From Planktomarina sp. (GTDB taxonomy: Bacteria > Pseudomonadota > Alphaproteobacteria > Rhodobacterales > Rhodobacteraceae): 56,199 nt of DNA. Position numbers and translations under genes: made by a program. The stretch lies in assembly GCA_017856985.1 (NCBI GenBank), contig JAFMEA010000008.1, positions 1 to 56,199 of the forward strand, in the 5' to 3' direction. Of the stretch, positions 37,248 through 48,620 are shown piece after piece (within the stretch, counting starts at the first letter, position 1; each line of letters opens with the position of its first letter). The notes beneath the pieces were generated by a model that had not been told where the DNA came from, did no database searches, and was given only the letters and a program-made list of their open reading frames with translations.

Positions 37248-38813
37248 ATGATAAAATTTACCGACCTAAATTTGGGCACAAAAGTTTTAAAAGCAATTTC
37301 TGATGCGGGATATGAAAATCCTACTCCAATTCAGGCGGGCGCGATCCCACCAGCTTTAGAAGGTAAAGATGTTTTAGGTATAGCCCAGACAGGAACTGGT
37401 AAAACAGCAAGTTTCACTCTTCCTATGATAACACTATTAGATCGCGGGCGCGCACGAGCAAGGATGCCGCGCAGTCTGGTACTTTGCCCAACACGAGAGT
37501 TGGCCGCTCAGGTTGCAGAGAATTTTAATACTTACACTAAATATAGCAAGTTAACCAAAGCTCTATTAATTGGTGGCGTAAGTTTTAAAGAACAAGACAA
37601 GCTAATAGATAGGGGCGTTGACGTTTTAATAGCAACTCCAGGGCGTCTACTGGACCATTTTGAGCGTGGAAAACTTCTATTAACTGGCGTTCAAATAATG
37701 GTAGTAGACGAAGCTGACCGGATGTTAGACATGGGTTTCATACCAGATATTGAAAAAATATTTAGCCTTACGCCTTTTACGAGACAAACACTATTTTTTA
37801 GCGCGACAATGGCGCCAGAAATCGAGCGGATCACAAATACATTCCTCTCAGCTCCAGCAAAGATTGAAGTCGCACGAGCGGCAAGTACCTCTGAAACAAT
37901 CACCCAGTCTGTACTAATGTTTAAAGCAAGTAAAAAAACCCTAGAAGGTACAGAAAAGCGAAAATTATTACGCAGCATGATAGAAGATGAAGCTGAAAAT
38001 TGTACCAACGCTATAATCTTCTGTAACAGAAAGACTGATGTAGATGTTGTAGCAAAGTCTATGAAAAAATATGGTTTAGACGCAGCGCCAATACATGGAG
38101 ATTTGGAACAATCCAAACGTATGGAGACATTAGATAGGTTCAGATCTGGAACCTTGAGGTTTTTAGTAGCCTCAGATGTAGCCGCCCGTGGCTTAGATGT
38201 TCCCAATGTAAGTCATGTTTTTAATTACGACGTGCCCAGTCACGCCGAAGATTACGTGCACCGTATTGGCCGTACAGGCCGCGCCGGCAAGCCAGGCACA
38301 GCAATGATGATTTGTGTGAGTAAAGATGAAAAAAACTTTGCAGACATTGAACGTTTAGTTAAAGCAGAAATCCCACGTATGAAACATAGGATGGGCAGTG
38401 AAGAAACCATTCCTAAAATTAAAGACTTAGAGAACAAACCAACGCAGAAAAGTACACGAGCCAGCCGCAGCAGTGGAGAAGATACCTCTAGAACTAAAAC
38501 ACCTGAGGCGCAAAAAACGCAACTAAATGAGATTAAACCAAGGACCAAACAAGACAACGACCCCAAAAAAATTGTCAAAACAAAAGAATATGAAAAAATA
38601 AAAACAGAAAGTTTATCAGATCGGGGATTACCTGATTTCATTGCCCTTAGCTTCGTCGAGCGGATGGGTGCAGATGGCGAGACCACCCTAGCCAACCAAA
38701 AATCAGAACCAGTGGTACCCGACTTGAAAGAACCTAAGTTGAACGAAATATCTACGGAGCACGAAGTCGTGGATAATCAAATTTCCGATGTGGAGAAAAT
38801 AACGCTCCTTTAA
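37248..38813 (+). CDS. DEAD-box ATP-dependent RNA helicase (RhlE-like)
   Basis: 521 aa. Q motif NPTPIQAGAIPPAL, motif I AQTGTGKTASF, Ia PTRELAAQV, II VVDEADRMLDMGF, III FFSATM, V SDVAARGLDVPNV, VI HRIGRTGRAG. The helicase core ends near residue 385. The tail of ~135 residues is Lys/Glu/Thr-rich and probably disordered, as in RhlE proteins, and may bind RNA or RNase E/J partners. It sits behind a structured leader and converges on rnj. RhlE-like enzymes remodel rRNA and assist mRNA decay, often in the cold. Confidence 0.93.
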   Translation: MIKFTDLNLGTKVLKAISDAGYENPTPIQAGAIPPALEGKDVLGIAQTGTGKTASFTLPMITLLDRGRARARMPRSLVLCPTRELAAQVAENFNTYTKYSKLTKALLIGGVSFKEQDKLIDRGVDVLIATPGRLLDHFERGKLLLTGVQIMVVDEADRMLDMGFIPDIEKIFSLTPFTRQTLFFSATMAPEIERITNTFLSAPAKIEVARAASTSETITQSVLMFKASKKTLEGTEKRKLLRSMIEDEAENCTNAIIFCNRKTDVDVVAKSMKKYGLDAAPIHGDLEQSKRMETLDRFRSGTLRFLVASDVAARGLDVPNVSHVFNYDVPSHAEDYVHRIGRTGRAGKPGTAMMICVSKDEKNFADIERLVKAEIPRMKHRMGSEETIPKIKDLENKPTQKSTRASRSSGEDTSRTKTPEAQKTQLNEIKPRTKQDNDPKKIVKTKEYEKIKTESLSDRGLPDFIALSFVERMGADGETTLANQKSEPVVPDLKEPKLNEISTEHEVVDNQISDVEKITLL

Positions 38814-38835
38814 ATTAGAGATATATTTAATCTAA

Positions 38836-38851
38836 AGTTTTCAAAAAAACT
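38836..38851. terminator. Weak hairpin between convergent helicase gene and rnj
   Basis: AGTTTT (38836-38841) pairs with AAAACT (38846-38851) around CAAA, followed by GTTTTAT on the plus strand and TTTAGATTAAA on the minus. It lies in the 65-bp gap where the two transcripts meet. The stem is AT-only except one pair, so support is weak. Confidence 0.3.
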
Positions 38852-38878
38852 GTTTTATATGATACTTAGAATTAATAC

Positions 38879-40543
38879 CTACGTTAGACGGCTGATAACA
38901 ACTGTAACTTCAGGCTTTTTTCCGATTTCAGCTCGCGCAGTATGTCGCGCAACACGTCGCAATTCATCCTCAAGTTTTTTGTCATCGCCTAAAGTTTTTT
39001 TACTAGCCCGCATCAAAAACTGACTGAGGTCCTCTTCAAGAACCTCAACAAATCCTACCCTACTGTCCCCTGTTTCTGCCAAACCTTTAATTTCACACCA
39101 CGGGTCACCAAGCGGGCCATCATCATCCATGATAATTGTAATCACAATATGACCGTTTAGGGCCATGCGAATACGATCTCGAACAACCCCATCTAAAGAT
39201 CCCACTTGAACCGAGCCATCAATATAAGTTCTACCAGTTTCTACAAATTCATCAATTGTTGGCGCATTTCCTGAAAGATTAACAACCATGCCATTAACGG
39301 CCACTACGGACGCCAAACCTTTTTCAACCCCGAGTTTAGAGTGGGCTCTTAGATGCCTATGTTCACCATGCATAGGTATCAAAATCTGTGGCTTAATCAA
39401 ATTGTGCATTACCTCTAAATCTGGTCGATTTGCATGACCAGATACATGATAGGTGCCACTGTCATCATCGACAACATCGACACCAATCTCTGAAAGTTGA
39501 TTAACAATTTTAATCACTCCTCGCTCATTTCCTGGGATTGTCTTTGAGGAAAATAAGAACAAGTCGCCGTCCTTTAGTTTATGGCCACGATATTTTCCGT
39601 TAGCCAGCTGTGCCGATGCAGCGCGACGCTCCCCCTGGCTACCCGTAACTAACAGCATCAGGTTACCACGTGGTACATCTAAAGCATCTTCCGGACTAAT
39701 TACTGGCGGAAAATCAGTCAAAACTCCCGTCTCTAAAGAAGCCTCTATCATCTTATTCATTGCACGCCCCATTAAACAAATTGAGCGGCCTGCCCTTCGG
39801 CCAGCATCGGCCAGAGTTTTCACCCTCGCAACGTTACTAGCAAAAGTTGTAGCGATAACCATTTGCTTTGCAGAGGCAACAAGTTTAGTAATATTATCTC
39901 CCAAAGTAGACTCAGAGCGGCCACTATTCATCGAAAAAATATTTGTACTATCGCAAATTAAGGCCTTCACACCTGGCTTAGCAATTTCAGCCCAAAGAAT
40001 TGGATCCCACGGTTCACCTACGAGAGGCATTTCATCAAGTTTGAAGTCACCAGTATGGATAATACGACCAGCCGGCGTGTCTATACAAAGACCAGAGCTC
40101 TCAGGGATTGAGTGACTTATTGGTAAAAATGCAACTTTAAAAGGTCCAACTTCAACCTGTTCTGGCCAAGCAGCTACTACAGTCAATGCATTTGCCGCGA
40201 CCCCATGTTCTTCAAGTTTCCGCCGTGCTATATTTGCGGTAAAAGCTCGAGCATATATTGGCGCGCCCAGTTGTTTAAAGGTATGGCCTACTGCTCCCAC
40301 ATGATCTTCATGTCCATGGGTTATAAAAACTGCATCAATACGTTCTTTTCGGGCTTCAAGCCATGCAATATCTGGAATGATCAAATCCACACCAGGAGAG
40401 CCGTCCATGTCGGGGAACGTCACACCCAAGTCTACAATAATTAATCTCTCTTTATCACGCGGACCATATCCATAAACGTAGCAGTTCATTCCCACCTCTC
40501 CAGCACCGCCGAGGGGTAGATAAATCAAACGATCTTGGCTCAT
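38879..40543 (-). CDS. rnj: Ribonuclease J
   Basis: 554 aa metallo-beta-lactamase/beta-CASP nuclease with endo- and 5'-3' exonuclease activity. The metal motif THGHEDHVGAVG has His76, His78, Asp80 and His81; further ligands lie in PISHSIPES and IHTGDFKLD. beta-CASP signatures TTFASNVARV and VSGHANRPDLE follow. AAGGAAA precedes the ATG, which overlaps the coaX stop (TAATG). The rnj gene at the end of nuo-birA-coaX is a common alphaproteobacterial arrangement. Confidence 0.96.
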   Translation of the reverse strand: MSQDRLIYLPLGGAGEVGMNCYVYGYGPRDKERLIIVDLGVTFPDMDGSPGVDLIIPDIAWLEARKERIDAVFITHGHEDHVGAVGHTFKQLGAPIYARAFTANIARRKLEEHGVAANALTVVAAWPEQVEVGPFKVAFLPISHSIPESSGLCIDTPAGRIIHTGDFKLDEMPLVGEPWDPILWAEIAKPGVKALICDSTNIFSMNSGRSESTLGDNITKLVASAKQMVIATTFASNVARVKTLADAGRRAGRSICLMGRAMNKMIEASLETGVLTDFPPVISPEDALDVPRGNLMLLVTGSQGERRAASAQLANGKYRGHKLKDGDLFLFSSKTIPGNERGVIKIVNQLSEIGVDVVDDDSGTYHVSGHANRPDLEVMHNLIKPQILIPMHGEHRHLRAHSKLGVEKGLASVVAVNGMVVNLSGNAPTIDEFVETGRTYIDGSVQVGSLDGVVRDRIRMALNGHIVITIIMDDDGPLGDPWCEIKGLAETGDSRVGFVEVLEEDLSQFLMRASKKTLGDDKKLEDELRRVARHTARAEIGKKPEVTVVISRLT

Positions 40544-41313
40544 TAACTTTCCTTATTGAACTGATGAATTACTGTAAGGCCATGCATCGTTAAATCTTCT
40601 TCAAAATGGTCAAATAGGCGTACAGATTGTTGAAAAAGTGGCGCCATACCACCTGTAGAAATAACTTTCATTGGCCGGTTTCGTTCAGACTTTATCTTGA
40701 CACAAATCTCACGTATCAGCCCCACATAACCCCAAAACACTCCAGACTGCATACATGCTACGGTATTTGTTCCTATCACATTCTGCGGCTTTGAAATATC
40801 GACGTGAGGGAGAGCTGCAGCATCTTTATGAAGCGCCTCTAGACTCAAATTAACCCCCGGCGCAATCACACCACCAATATAAGCACCGTCAGTATCTACA
40901 ACATCAAAAGTTGTGGCAGTTCCAAAATCTACAACTATTAAATCGCCACCAAACAAATTGAACCCAGCAACAGTATTTACTAAACGATCAGGCCCAACAG
41001 CTGTTCCCTCGTCCACACGCACTGAAACCGGAAGTTTACAATCAGATTTACCAACTACCAAAGGTCGTGTGCCGAAGTATTTGTCCCCTAACACCCTCAG
41101 GTTGAAGACTACTCGAGGGACTGTTGATGAGATAACCATTTCTTCAATATTATTTTCAATACTACCTAATTTTAATAATGTAGTGAGCCAAACATAATAT
41201 TGATCCGCCGTGCGCTTATGAGATGTCGCAATCCGCCAATTTGAAATAAATCTAGCGCCATCCCAAATGGAAAAAACAGTATTAGTATTCCCACAATCAA
41301 CCGCAAGTAACAT
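40543..41313 (-). CDS. coaX: Type III pantothenate kinase
   Basis: 256 aa. First step of CoA synthesis, ATP plus pantothenate. N-terminal phosphate motif AVDCGNTNTVFSIWDG, the GPDRLVN segment, and DFGTATTFDVVDTDGAYIGG with the catalytic Asp context, then IAPGVNLSLEAL. Type III enzymes are not inhibited by CoA. It lies between birA and rnj with a 1-bp overlap to rnj. Confidence 0.96.
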   Translation of the reverse strand: MLLAVDCGNTNTVFSIWDGARFISNWRIATSHKRTADQYYVWLTTLLKLGSIENNIEEMVISSTVPRVVFNLRVLGDKYFGTRPLVVGKSDCKLPVSVRVDEGTAVGPDRLVNTVAGFNLFGGDLIVVDFGTATTFDVVDTDGAYIGGVIAPGVNLSLEALHKDAAALPHVDISKPQNVIGTNTVACMQSGVFWGYVGLIREICVKIKSERNRPMKVISTGGMAPLFQQSVRLFDHFEEDLTMHGLTVIHQFNKES

Positions 41314-41323
41314 AAGTTCAGCC

Positions 41324-42082
41324 TTAAAAATATACGTCAGCAGACGGTATGACCCGCTTACCGTCGGCCGTCAACAGTACAAGGTTTCCATTGGCGTCTA
41401 TCCCATCAAATCGGCCCTTATATTTCTCTTTAGACGTATGTGCCGTAATATCCTCACCCAGTCGGGTTGCCTTGCCTATCCATTCCTCACGAATTTTTTC
41501 AAACCCATATGTTTTGAAAGTTTGTTCAGACAAATAAAAGTTATTTGCAAGGACCTCCAAAAAAATTTCAGGCCGGATAGTCTCTCCAGTAATATCGCTA
41601 AGTCCAATCGGAGCAAAATTGGCTATCTGAACATTTGGTGGTGCAGACCCTAGGTTAACGCCAATGCCAATAGAAAGCCTATCAACAGTCTGTCCTGTGC
41701 CAGAGGATTCAAGTAAAATTCCAGCCACTTTACCCCCATCAAGCAAGACGTCATTAGGCCATTTTTGTGCTAAATGAGAACAAGAGACATATTTTTTTAG
41801 CGACCTATACAAGGCACAAGCAGCAACAAAGGAGTATTGTGAAGCAGTTAAAGGAGAGCATTTTGGTTCCATAATCAAGGTAGCTAAAAAACTCTCTTTA
41901 TTACTAATCCACAATCTACCACGCCTGCCCCGTGCCCTATCTTGAGTTCTAGCCATAATCCAATGTGGAAACCCACTACTGCCGTCATAGGACCGGGCCC
42001 AGTCCATTGTAGAACTGACCCGCTCCACTACGGTAGAACTCACCCCAGTTGGTAGTTTAATTTGCAAGCGAACCAGCGGCAA
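41324..42082 (-). CDS. birA: Biotin--[acetyl-CoA-carboxylase] ligase
   Basis: 252 aa. The ligase loop is [12 protein letters not shown], and [19 protein letters not shown] binds biotinyl-AMP; a C-terminal SH3-like domain holds [19 protein letters not shown]. There is no N-terminal helix-turn-helix, so it is a monofunctional ligase and not a repressor. No ATG exists near the N-terminus: the start is probably the TTG at 42082, overlapping the nuoN 3' end by 26 bp, with a TTG at 42067 as alternative. Confidence 0.92.
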   Translation of the reverse strand: MPLVRLQIKLPTGVSSTVVERVSSTMDWARSYDGSSGFPHWIMARTQDRARGRRGRLWISNKESFLATLIMEPKCSPLTASQYSFVAACALYRSLKKYVSCSHLAQKWPNDVLLDGGKVAGILLESSGTGQTVDRLSIGIGVNLGSAPPNVQIANFAPIGLSDITGETIRPEIFLEVLANNFYLSEQTFKTYGFEKIREEWIGKATRLGEDITAHTSKEKYKGRFDGIDANGNLVLLTADGKRVIPSADVYF

Positions 42083-43499
42083 TTGAAGCTAAACTTTCAA
42101 TGCCAAAAAGGCTAAAAAATGTACCTGAAATCATAAGCAACGCAGAAATTGCTAAAACAGCTGTTAACCTACGAGAACCAGACACATCCAACTTTTCTAT
42201 TTCTTCACCAAAATACATCAAATATACAATTCGGATGTAGTAGAAAGCACCAATTACAGAGGCAATTACACCAGCAATTGCAAGCCATGCGAGGCCCGCT
42301 TCATAGGCAGCCCGCAGAACGTAAAATTTGCCAAAAAAACCGATTAATGGAGGTACACCTGCCATAGAAAACATGAGTGCTAGAAAACAAATGGCTTTAA
42401 GAGGTTCTTGCTTAGAATACATATTTAATGCTGAGAGGTCGCTCACCGGTTCTCCATTTCGTTCCATTGATAGAATGAACGCAAATGTACCAATATTCAT
42501 TGATACATAGATAGTCATGTAAATCAGCATTGCCTGCACACCAAAAACTGTACCCGACGCCAAGCCCATCAGTGCGAACCCCATGTGTGCGATAGAAGAA
42601 TAAGCCATAAGACGTTTGATGTCTGTTTGACCTATTGCCGCTATAGCACCTAAGAACATCGATATTATGGATAGCACTGCTACTATTTGCTGCCACTCAT
42701 TGACCACGCCCCCAAATGCGTCGTGTACGACACGCGCAAATAGACCCATTGCGGCCATTTTAGGCGCGGTAGCAAAAAACGCTGTGACTGGAGTTGGTGC
42801 GCCCTCGTAGACATCTGGTGCCCACATATGAAATGGAGCTGCAGAAACTTTAAAAGCCAGGCCTGAAATAACAAAAACAAGTCCGAGCAACAGTCCCATC
42901 GATAAGTTACCACTTCCAGTGGCTTCCAAAATACCATCAAACTTTACAGTCCCCGCAAAACCATAAACCAAAGACGAGCCATATAGTAGTAGACCAGAAG
43001 ACAGAGCCCCAAGTACAAAATACTTCAACCCAGCCTCAGTAGATTTTGCACTGTCACGACGAAAAGCCGCAATCACGTACAGCGCCAGTGACTGCAACTC
43101 CAAGCCCATATAAAGGGTCATCAGGCTACCTGCAGATACCATAACCATCATACCGACAACTGAAAAAGCAACCAATAAGGGGTATTCGAATTTTAGCATA
43201 TCCCGTTTAGCCGCGTAATCTTGACCCATTACGAGTACGACTGCCGCAGCAAGTAAAATTACCACTTTTACAAAACGGGAGAAAGCATCGTCTATGAACA
43301 TTCCGTTGAATGCCGTTGAGCTTGTGTTATCGTTTAGACCCACAACAGCCGCCACTATCAAAAACACTCCACTGGTCAGCCAAATGGACAGAGATGCGTG
43401 TTTATCTTTGCCAGTATAAACAAAAATTACCAAAGCAAGCATCGCATAAAGTGAGATTATTATTTCTGGTAAAAGAATAAAAAAGTCATTGGAGGTCAT
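42057..43499 (-). CDS. nuoN: NADH-quinone oxidoreductase subunit N
   Basis: 480 aa, about 14 transmembrane helices, an antiporter-like proton-pumping subunit of complex [21 protein letters not shown] carries the conserved Glu of helix 5. The [20 protein letters not shown] stretch with its Lys partner and the [17 protein letters not shown] helix identify it. It follows nuoM by 14 bp. Confidence 0.97.
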   Translation of the reverse strand: MTSNDFFILLPEIIISLYAMLALVIFVYTGKDKHASLSIWLTSGVFLIVAAVVGLNDNTSSTAFNGMFIDDAFSRFVKVVILLAAAVVLVMGQDYAAKRDMLKFEYPLLVAFSVVGMMVMVSAGSLMTLYMGLELQSLALYVIAAFRRDSAKSTEAGLKYFVLGALSSGLLLYGSSLVYGFAGTVKFDGILEATGSGNLSMGLLLGLVFVISGLAFKVSAAPFHMWAPDVYEGAPTPVTAFFATAPKMAAMGLFARVVHDAFGGVVNEWQQIVAVLSIISMFLGAIAAIGQTDIKRLMAYSSIAHMGFALMGLASGTVFGVQAMLIYMTIYVSMNIGTFAFILSMERNGEPVSDLSALNMYSKQEPLKAICFLALMFSMAGVPPLIGFFGKFYVLRAAYEAGLAWLAIAGVIASVIGAFYYIRIVYLMYFGEEIEKLDVSGSRRLTAVLAISALLMISGTFFSLFGIESLASIAAGSLAN

Positions 43500-43513
43500 A
43501 CTCTAAATTTTCC

Positions 43514-45064
43514 TTATTCAGATGCGGTTGATACGGCCGCACTCATTAGAAAATGAGCATCCACTGTACTGTGATAAGTTTCAACCAAAGCCGCCACAGA
43601 CGGTCCAATTACATCAAGAACAAGCGCCGGGTAAACACCTAAGAGTAAAGTCATTGCGATTAACGGTACAAAAATTACTTTCTCACGTGTCCCCATATCT
43701 GTAATGGACTTTAAACTTTCCTTGATTAGGTCCCCCAGAACTACGCGGCGATATAGCCAGAGCGCATAAGCAGCGGATAAAATTACTCCAGACGTAGCAA
43801 ACAAAGCAACCCAAGTATTTACCTGAAATATTCCCATCAATGTTAAAAACTCTCCTACAAACCCTGACGTTCCCGGAAGCCCAACATTTGCCATTGTAAA
43901 GAACAAAAATATTAATGCGTAGCTTGGCATTCTATTTATTAACCCACCATAAGCATCAATATCACGTGTGTGCATCCGATCATAAATCACACCAACGCAA
44001 AGAAATAATGCGCCCGAGATAAAGCCATGACTGATCATTTGAAATATAGCTCCATCGACACCCTGTTGGTTGGCAGTGAATATCCCCATAGTAACATATC
44101 CCATATGCGCTACGGACGAATAAGCGATCAGCTTTTTCATGTCATGTTGGGCAAGTGCCACTAAAGAAGTATATACGATTGCTATCGCTGAAAGCCAAAA
44201 TACAAGAGGTGCCAGTAGATCTGAAGCTATAGGAAACATGGGAAGCGAAAAACGGAGAAAGCCATAGCCACCCAATTTCAAGAGGATTGCGGCCAAGACT
44301 ACAGATCCGGCTGTAGGTGCCTGCACGTGAGCATCTGGTAGCCAAGTATGTACGGGCCACATAGGCATTTTGACTGCGAAGGAAGCAAAGAACGCGATCC
44401 ACATTAGAGTTTGAGCTCCACCAACAACTTGAAAGCCAAAAACTGTAACCGTCTCAGAACTAAATTTATAATTAATTAACCTTACAATATCGGTAGTTCC
44501 CGCCTCAGAAAACATAGCAACCATGGCCACTAACATCAAAACAGAACCAAGGAATGTGTACAGAAAAAACTTGAACGAAGCATATATACGAGCTTTTCCA
44601 CCCCAAATTCCAATAATTAAAAACATTGGGATCAAACCAGCTTCAAAAAACATATAAAAAAGTACTAAATCAAGTGCACAAAAAACGCCAATCATTAGGG
44701 TCTCAAGTACCAGAAAAGCTATCATGTACTCTTTAATACGATATGTAACATTCCAAGAGGCCACTATCACCAACGGCATGGTGAAAGTGATAAGCAACAC
44801 AAACAATATGCTGATACCATCGACACCCATTTTATATTGCATACCTAGAAGCCATTTACGTTCTTCAACAAATTGAAAGCCGGTAAAGTTTGGGTCAAAG
44901 CCAGATAACAAAACGAGAGACGCTACAAAGGTAAAAACAGTTGCCGCTAGGGCTAAGTATTTAACATTTAGCTGTGTATCTTTACTATCGCCACGCGAAA
45001 GCACAGCCAACACTAAAGCAGCAACCAGGGGGATAAATGTAATTAAACTGAGAAGGTTACTCAT
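43514..45064 (-). CDS. nuoM: NADH-quinone oxidoreductase subunit M
   Basis: 516 aa antiporter-like subunit of complex [20 protein letters not shown] has the conserved helix-5 Glu, [20 protein letters not shown] the broken-helix loop, and [18 protein letters not shown] helix 8. The ATG overlaps the nuoL stop by one base (TAATG). Confidence 0.97.
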   Translation of the reverse strand: MSNLLSLITFIPLVAALVLAVLSRGDSKDTQLNVKYLALAATVFTFVASLVLLSGFDPNFTGFQFVEERKWLLGMQYKMGVDGISILFVLLITFTMPLVIVASWNVTYRIKEYMIAFLVLETLMIGVFCALDLVLFYMFFEAGLIPMFLIIGIWGGKARIYASFKFFLYTFLGSVLMLVAMVAMFSEAGTTDIVRLINYKFSSETVTVFGFQVVGGAQTLMWIAFFASFAVKMPMWPVHTWLPDAHVQAPTAGSVVLAAILLKLGGYGFLRFSLPMFPIASDLLAPLVFWLSAIAIVYTSLVALAQHDMKKLIAYSSVAHMGYVTMGIFTANQQGVDGAIFQMISHGFISGALFLCVGVIYDRMHTRDIDAYGGLINRMPSYALIFLFFTMANVGLPGTSGFVGEFLTLMGIFQVNTWVALFATSGVILSAAYALWLYRRVVLGDLIKESLKSITDMGTREKVIFVPLIAMTLLLGVYPALVLDVIGPSVAALVETYHSTVDAHFLMSAAVSTASE

Positions 45065-47184
45065 TATTCAGTTCCCACAATGGTCATCCAAGTGATTAAC
45101 ACTGCGATGCCTATCACCATACCAAAGGCATAGTTGAATATATAGCCAGATTGCATTTTTCCAGCCCATTTTGTGAAAAAAGGTATGATCCCCATTGCGA
45201 TACCATTTATGCCACCGTCTATAAGTTTACCATCACCAAACTTCCACAAAGTTCGCCCTAACCATTGAGTTGGCTGCACAAAAACCACATTATAAACTTC
45301 GTCGAAGTACCACTTATTTAACAAGAATTTATAAAGAATTGGATTGCTTGCAGCCACGCGGCTTGGTAGTTCTAACTTTGTCATATAAAACAACCATGCT
45401 GTTACAAATCCTAACAACATTGCGAAAAACGGAGACACTTTTACTAACCAATGTACATGATGCGCATCATCAAGAACGTGGTTTTCTGGAGCCATATATA
45501 TTGCCCCTTTGCCTAACTTTTTACTACCTTTGTGATAGTCATCAACTTTATTATCATCTACTTCCGCCGTACTTTTGACCGACGCCTCTTCCGCGTAGGC
45601 AGACGATATGAATGAGAAACCGCGATCTTCTTTTAAACTATGGGCCTCACTATTTTCTACAATCCCAAAAAATACTTCTACTTTGTGATGATCACCAAAA
45701 AATGGCTTATAAAAAACCATACCCGAAAAAACTGCACCAATTGCCAGAATTGCCAGAGGCATCAACATCACTAAGGGGCTCTCATGCGCATGCTCATGAG
45801 TATGTTTTTGGCCACGTGCGCTGCCGAAGAAAGTCATAAACATAAGCCGCCAGCTATAAAAGCTTGTAAACAGCGCGGCAATTATCAGCATCCAAAAGCC
45901 GTAGCCGCCTGAAGTGCCGGCATATGCGCTTTCAATAACTGCATCTTTCGATAGAAAGCCTGCAAAACCATAATGTGTTAACGGAATACCAACACCTGTA
46001 ATAGCTAGCGTACCAATCATCATAGCCCAGAAAGTGTACGGCATTTTTTTACGCAAGCCACCGTAGTTACGCATATCTTGCTCATGGTGCATGCCATGAA
46101 TTACTGAGCCTGCACCTAGAAACAGCATCGCTTTGAAAAAGGCATGTGTTAAAAGGTGAAACATGGCTACCGAGTAAACGCCCAAACCTGCAGCAACAAA
46201 CATGTAACCTAACTGGGAACATGTAGAATATGCAATTACGCGTTTTATATCGTTCTGAACTAGGCCAACTGATGCAGCAAAAAATGCGGTAGAAGCTCCA
46301 ATAAAAACAATAAAACGCATTGTTTCAGGTGCAAATTCCATAATTGGCGACATGCGACAGATAAGAAATACGCCAGCCGTCACCATGGTCGCAGCGTGAA
46401 TTAAAGCAGAAACCGGGGTTGGGCCTTCCATCGCATCGGGTAGCCAAGTATGCAATATTAGTTGTGCTGATTTACCCATTGCACCAACAAACAAGAGAAA
46501 AGCTATCAAATTGGCCGCATTCCACTCACGCCAAAGAAAATTCAACTCAATTTCTGACAATTCAGGTCCAATTAGGAATATGTCATCAAACTTGATACTG
46601 TCAGCCACAAAATACAGTGCAAAAATGCCAAGCAAAAAGCCAAAGTCTCCAATTCGGTTTACAACAAAAGCTTTAATCGCAGCCGCACCTGCACTCTGTT
46701 TGCGAATGTAAAAACCGATCAGTAGATATGAAGCAACGCCCACACCCTCCCATCCAAAAAATAATTGTAGAAGATTGTCCGAAGTTACGAGCATCAACAT
46801 CGTAAAAGTGAAGAAAGACAAATATGCAAAGAAGCGGGGTCTATAACTTTCCCCCTCCATAAAATGTTCATCATTGGCCATATATCCCAATGAATACAGG
46901 TGAACCAATGAAGAAACTGTAGTTATTACTATCAACATAATCGCAGTTAGTCGGTCGAGACGGATTGCCCAATCAGTAGTTAAAGTTCCACTTTCAATCC
47001 AACGGAGAATATGAATACTTTCCGTTTGACCATCAAAACTTAAAAAAACTATCCACGACAAAAACATCGACAGAAAAAGAAATCCAGTAGATACTATCTG
47101 AGCGACTTTATCCCCTATAATAGGATGACCAAAGCCCGCTATTACAGCCCCCATTAAAGGAGCGAAAAGGAGTATCAATTCCAT
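45064..47184 (-). CDS. nuoL: NADH-quinone oxidoreductase subunit L
   Basis: 706 aa, the distal antiporter-like subunit with the lateral helix [40 protein letters not shown] and [14 protein letters not shown] are diagnostic. Between the later helices lies a hydrophilic insert: a His cluster ([10 protein letters not shown], near residue 455) and, further on, [20 protein letters not shown], which looks like a leftover export-type cleavage site and is probably a flexible loop. It is 6 bp from nuoK. Confidence 0.97.
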   Translation of the reverse strand: MELILLFAPLMGAVIAGFGHPIIGDKVAQIVSTGFLFLSMFLSWIVFLSFDGQTESIHILRWIESGTLTTDWAIRLDRLTAIMLIVITTVSSLVHLYSLGYMANDEHFMEGESYRPRFFAYLSFFTFTMLMLVTSDNLLQLFFGWEGVGVASYLLIGFYIRKQSAGAAAIKAFVVNRIGDFGFLLGIFALYFVADSIKFDDIFLIGPELSEIELNFLWREWNAANLIAFLLFVGAMGKSAQLILHTWLPDAMEGPTPVSALIHAATMVTAGVFLICRMSPIMEFAPETMRFIVFIGASTAFFAASVGLVQNDIKRVIAYSTCSQLGYMFVAAGLGVYSVAMFHLLTHAFFKAMLFLGAGSVIHGMHHEQDMRNYGGLRKKMPYTFWAMMIGTLAITGVGIPLTHYGFAGFLSKDAVIESAYAGTSGGYGFWMLIIAALFTSFYSWRLMFMTFFGSARGQKHTHEHAHESPLVMLMPLAILAIGAVFSGMVFYKPFFGDHHKVEVFFGIVENSEAHSLKEDRGFSFISSAYAEEASVKSTAEVDDNKVDDYHKGSKKLGKGAIYMAPENHVLDDAHHVHWLVKVSPFFAMLLGFVTAWLFYMTKLELPSRVAASNPILYKFLLNKWYFDEVYNVVFVQPTQWLGRTLWKFGDGKLIDGGINGIAMGIIPFFTKWAGKMQSGYIFNYAFGMVIGIAVLITWMTIVGTE

Positions 47185-47190
47185 AAATCT

Positions 47191-47496
47191 CTACCCTTTC
47201 ATTACATTGACATCTTCAACGCCAATCGAGCCTTTATTACGGAAAAAACAGACCAAGATTGCCAGCCCAATCGCAGCTTCAGCAGCAGCGACAGTTAAAA
47301 CAAACAATGTAAATATCTGTCCAACGTAGTCGTTAAGAAACGCTGAGAAAGCGACAAAGTTTATATTTACGCTTAAAAGCATCAACTCAATACTCATCAG
47401 TAAGATTATAATATTTTTACGGTTTAAAAATAGGCCAAAAATACCAATCACAAAAAGTGCTGCAGCAACTATCAAGTAGTGTTCAAGTCCAATCAT
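47191..47496 (-). CDS. nuoK: NADH-quinone oxidoreductase subunit K
   Basis: 101 aa, three transmembrane helices. [21 protein letters not shown] at the start and [17 protein letters not shown] with the conserved buried Glu identify it; [13 protein letters not shown] holds the second Glu. It overlaps nuoJ by 4 bp. Confidence 0.97.
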   Translation of the reverse strand: MIGLEHYLIVAAALFVIGIFGLFLNRKNIIILLMSIELMLLSVNINFVAFSAFLNDYVGQIFTLFVLTVAAAEAAIGLAILVCFFRNKGSIGVEDVNVMKG

Positions 47497-48098
47497 AGAC
47501 CCTGCCCCGGCTTTATATCTTTTAATTCCATAGCTTCTTCAGGATCACGCATCATCTGCGCAAACACATCCTGGCGTTTTATATCATCGCGATGCCGCAA
47601 TGTTAGAACGATTGCTCCAATCATAGCGACAAGAAGAATCAATCCAGATAGCTGAAATATCAATATATATTCATCATAAATAATAGCACCAAGTTCAGCA
47701 GTATTTGTTCCACTGCCAATTACTTCAGAAATTCTTTGCTGGTATCCATCTGAGTAGTCCCAAATACCGAATGCAAACATTAGCTGAATAAGAACGATTA
47801 CTCCGATCAGTAGTCCCAGCGGGAAATACCTGGCCATCTCAGCCTTCAGTTCCGCAAAATCCACATCCAGCATCATAACTACAAAAAGGAAAAGAACAGC
47901 TACGGCCCCTACATAAACAATTATGAGCAGCATTGCTACAAACTCAGCGCCCAACAGTACGAACAACCCCGCCGCAGAGATAAACGATAAAATCAACCAT
48001 AATACGGAATGTACTGGGTTGCGTGAAACAACAGTAAACACTCCTCCGATTAAGGTGGAAATTGAAAATGCATAAAATGCGATTTCACCAATACCCAT
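47493..48098 (-). CDS. nuoJ: NADH-quinone oxidoreductase subunit J
   Basis: 201 aa, five transmembrane helices. [20 protein letters not shown] and the pi-bulge-type segment [19 protein letters not shown] are characteristic. The ATG at 48098 ([11 protein letters not shown]) is preceded by CAGGAG. The frame reads back to 48173, but that part overlaps nuoI and is not used. Confidence 0.96.
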   Translation of the reverse strand: MGIGEIAFYAFSISTLIGGVFTVVSRNPVHSVLWLILSFISAAGLFVLLGAEFVAMLLIIVYVGAVAVLFLFVVMMLDVDFAELKAEMARYFPLGLLIGVIVLIQLMFAFGIWDYSDGYQQRISEVIGSGTNTAELGAIIYDEYILIFQLSGLILLVAMIGAIVLTLRHRDDIKRQDVFAQMMRDPEEAMELKDIKPGQGL

Positions 48099-48121
48099 TG
48101 AGTATTCTCCTGTTATTCCAT

Positions 48122-48616
48122 TCAACGATAAGGCGCATCGATTTCTAAATTGCGAGCAATCTCTGACTCCCAACGATCACCATTTTCTAAAAGTTTTGAT
48201 TTATCATAGAAAAGTTCTTCACGTGTCTCAGTCGCATACTCAAAGTTAGGGCCTTCAACAATTGCGTCCACAGGGCAGGCTTCTTGGCAAAAGCCACAGT
48301 AGATACATTTAGTCATATCAATATCATATCGCGTTGTTCGACGGCTCCCATCATCACGAGGTTCCGCATCAATCGTAATTGCCTGAGCAGGACAGATGGC
48401 CTCACATAACTTACACGCTATGCACCGCTCTTCTCCATTTGGATAACGCCGCAAGGCATGTTCACCCCTAAAGCGTGCGCTTAAAGGACCCTTTTCATGA
48501 GGATAATTCAAAGTAACTTTCGGTTTGAAAAAATATTTAAGTCCAAGTTTGAAGGCTACCCAGAAGTCTTGAAGTAAAAAGTACTTTACGGCTCGTTTAT
48601 AATCCACATTACCCAT
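48122..48616 (-). CDS. nuoI: NADH-quinone oxidoreductase subunit I
   Basis: 164 aa ferredoxin-like subunit holding clusters N6a and N6b. Two CxxCxxCxxxCP motifs are complete: [12 protein letters not shown] and [12 protein letters not shown]. It passes electrons from NuoG to NuoB. The ATG at 48616 sits 4 bp after the nuoH stop; a TTG at 48619 is one codon upstream. Confidence 0.97.
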   Translation of the reverse strand: MGNVDYKRAVKYFLLQDFWVAFKLGLKYFFKPKVTLNYPHEKGPLSARFRGEHALRRYPNGEERCIACKLCEAICPAQAITIDAEPRDDGSRRTTRYDIDMTKCIYCGFCQEACPVDAIVEGPNFEYATETREELFYDKSKLLENGDRWESEIARNLEIDAPYR

Positions 48617-48620
48617 CAAT

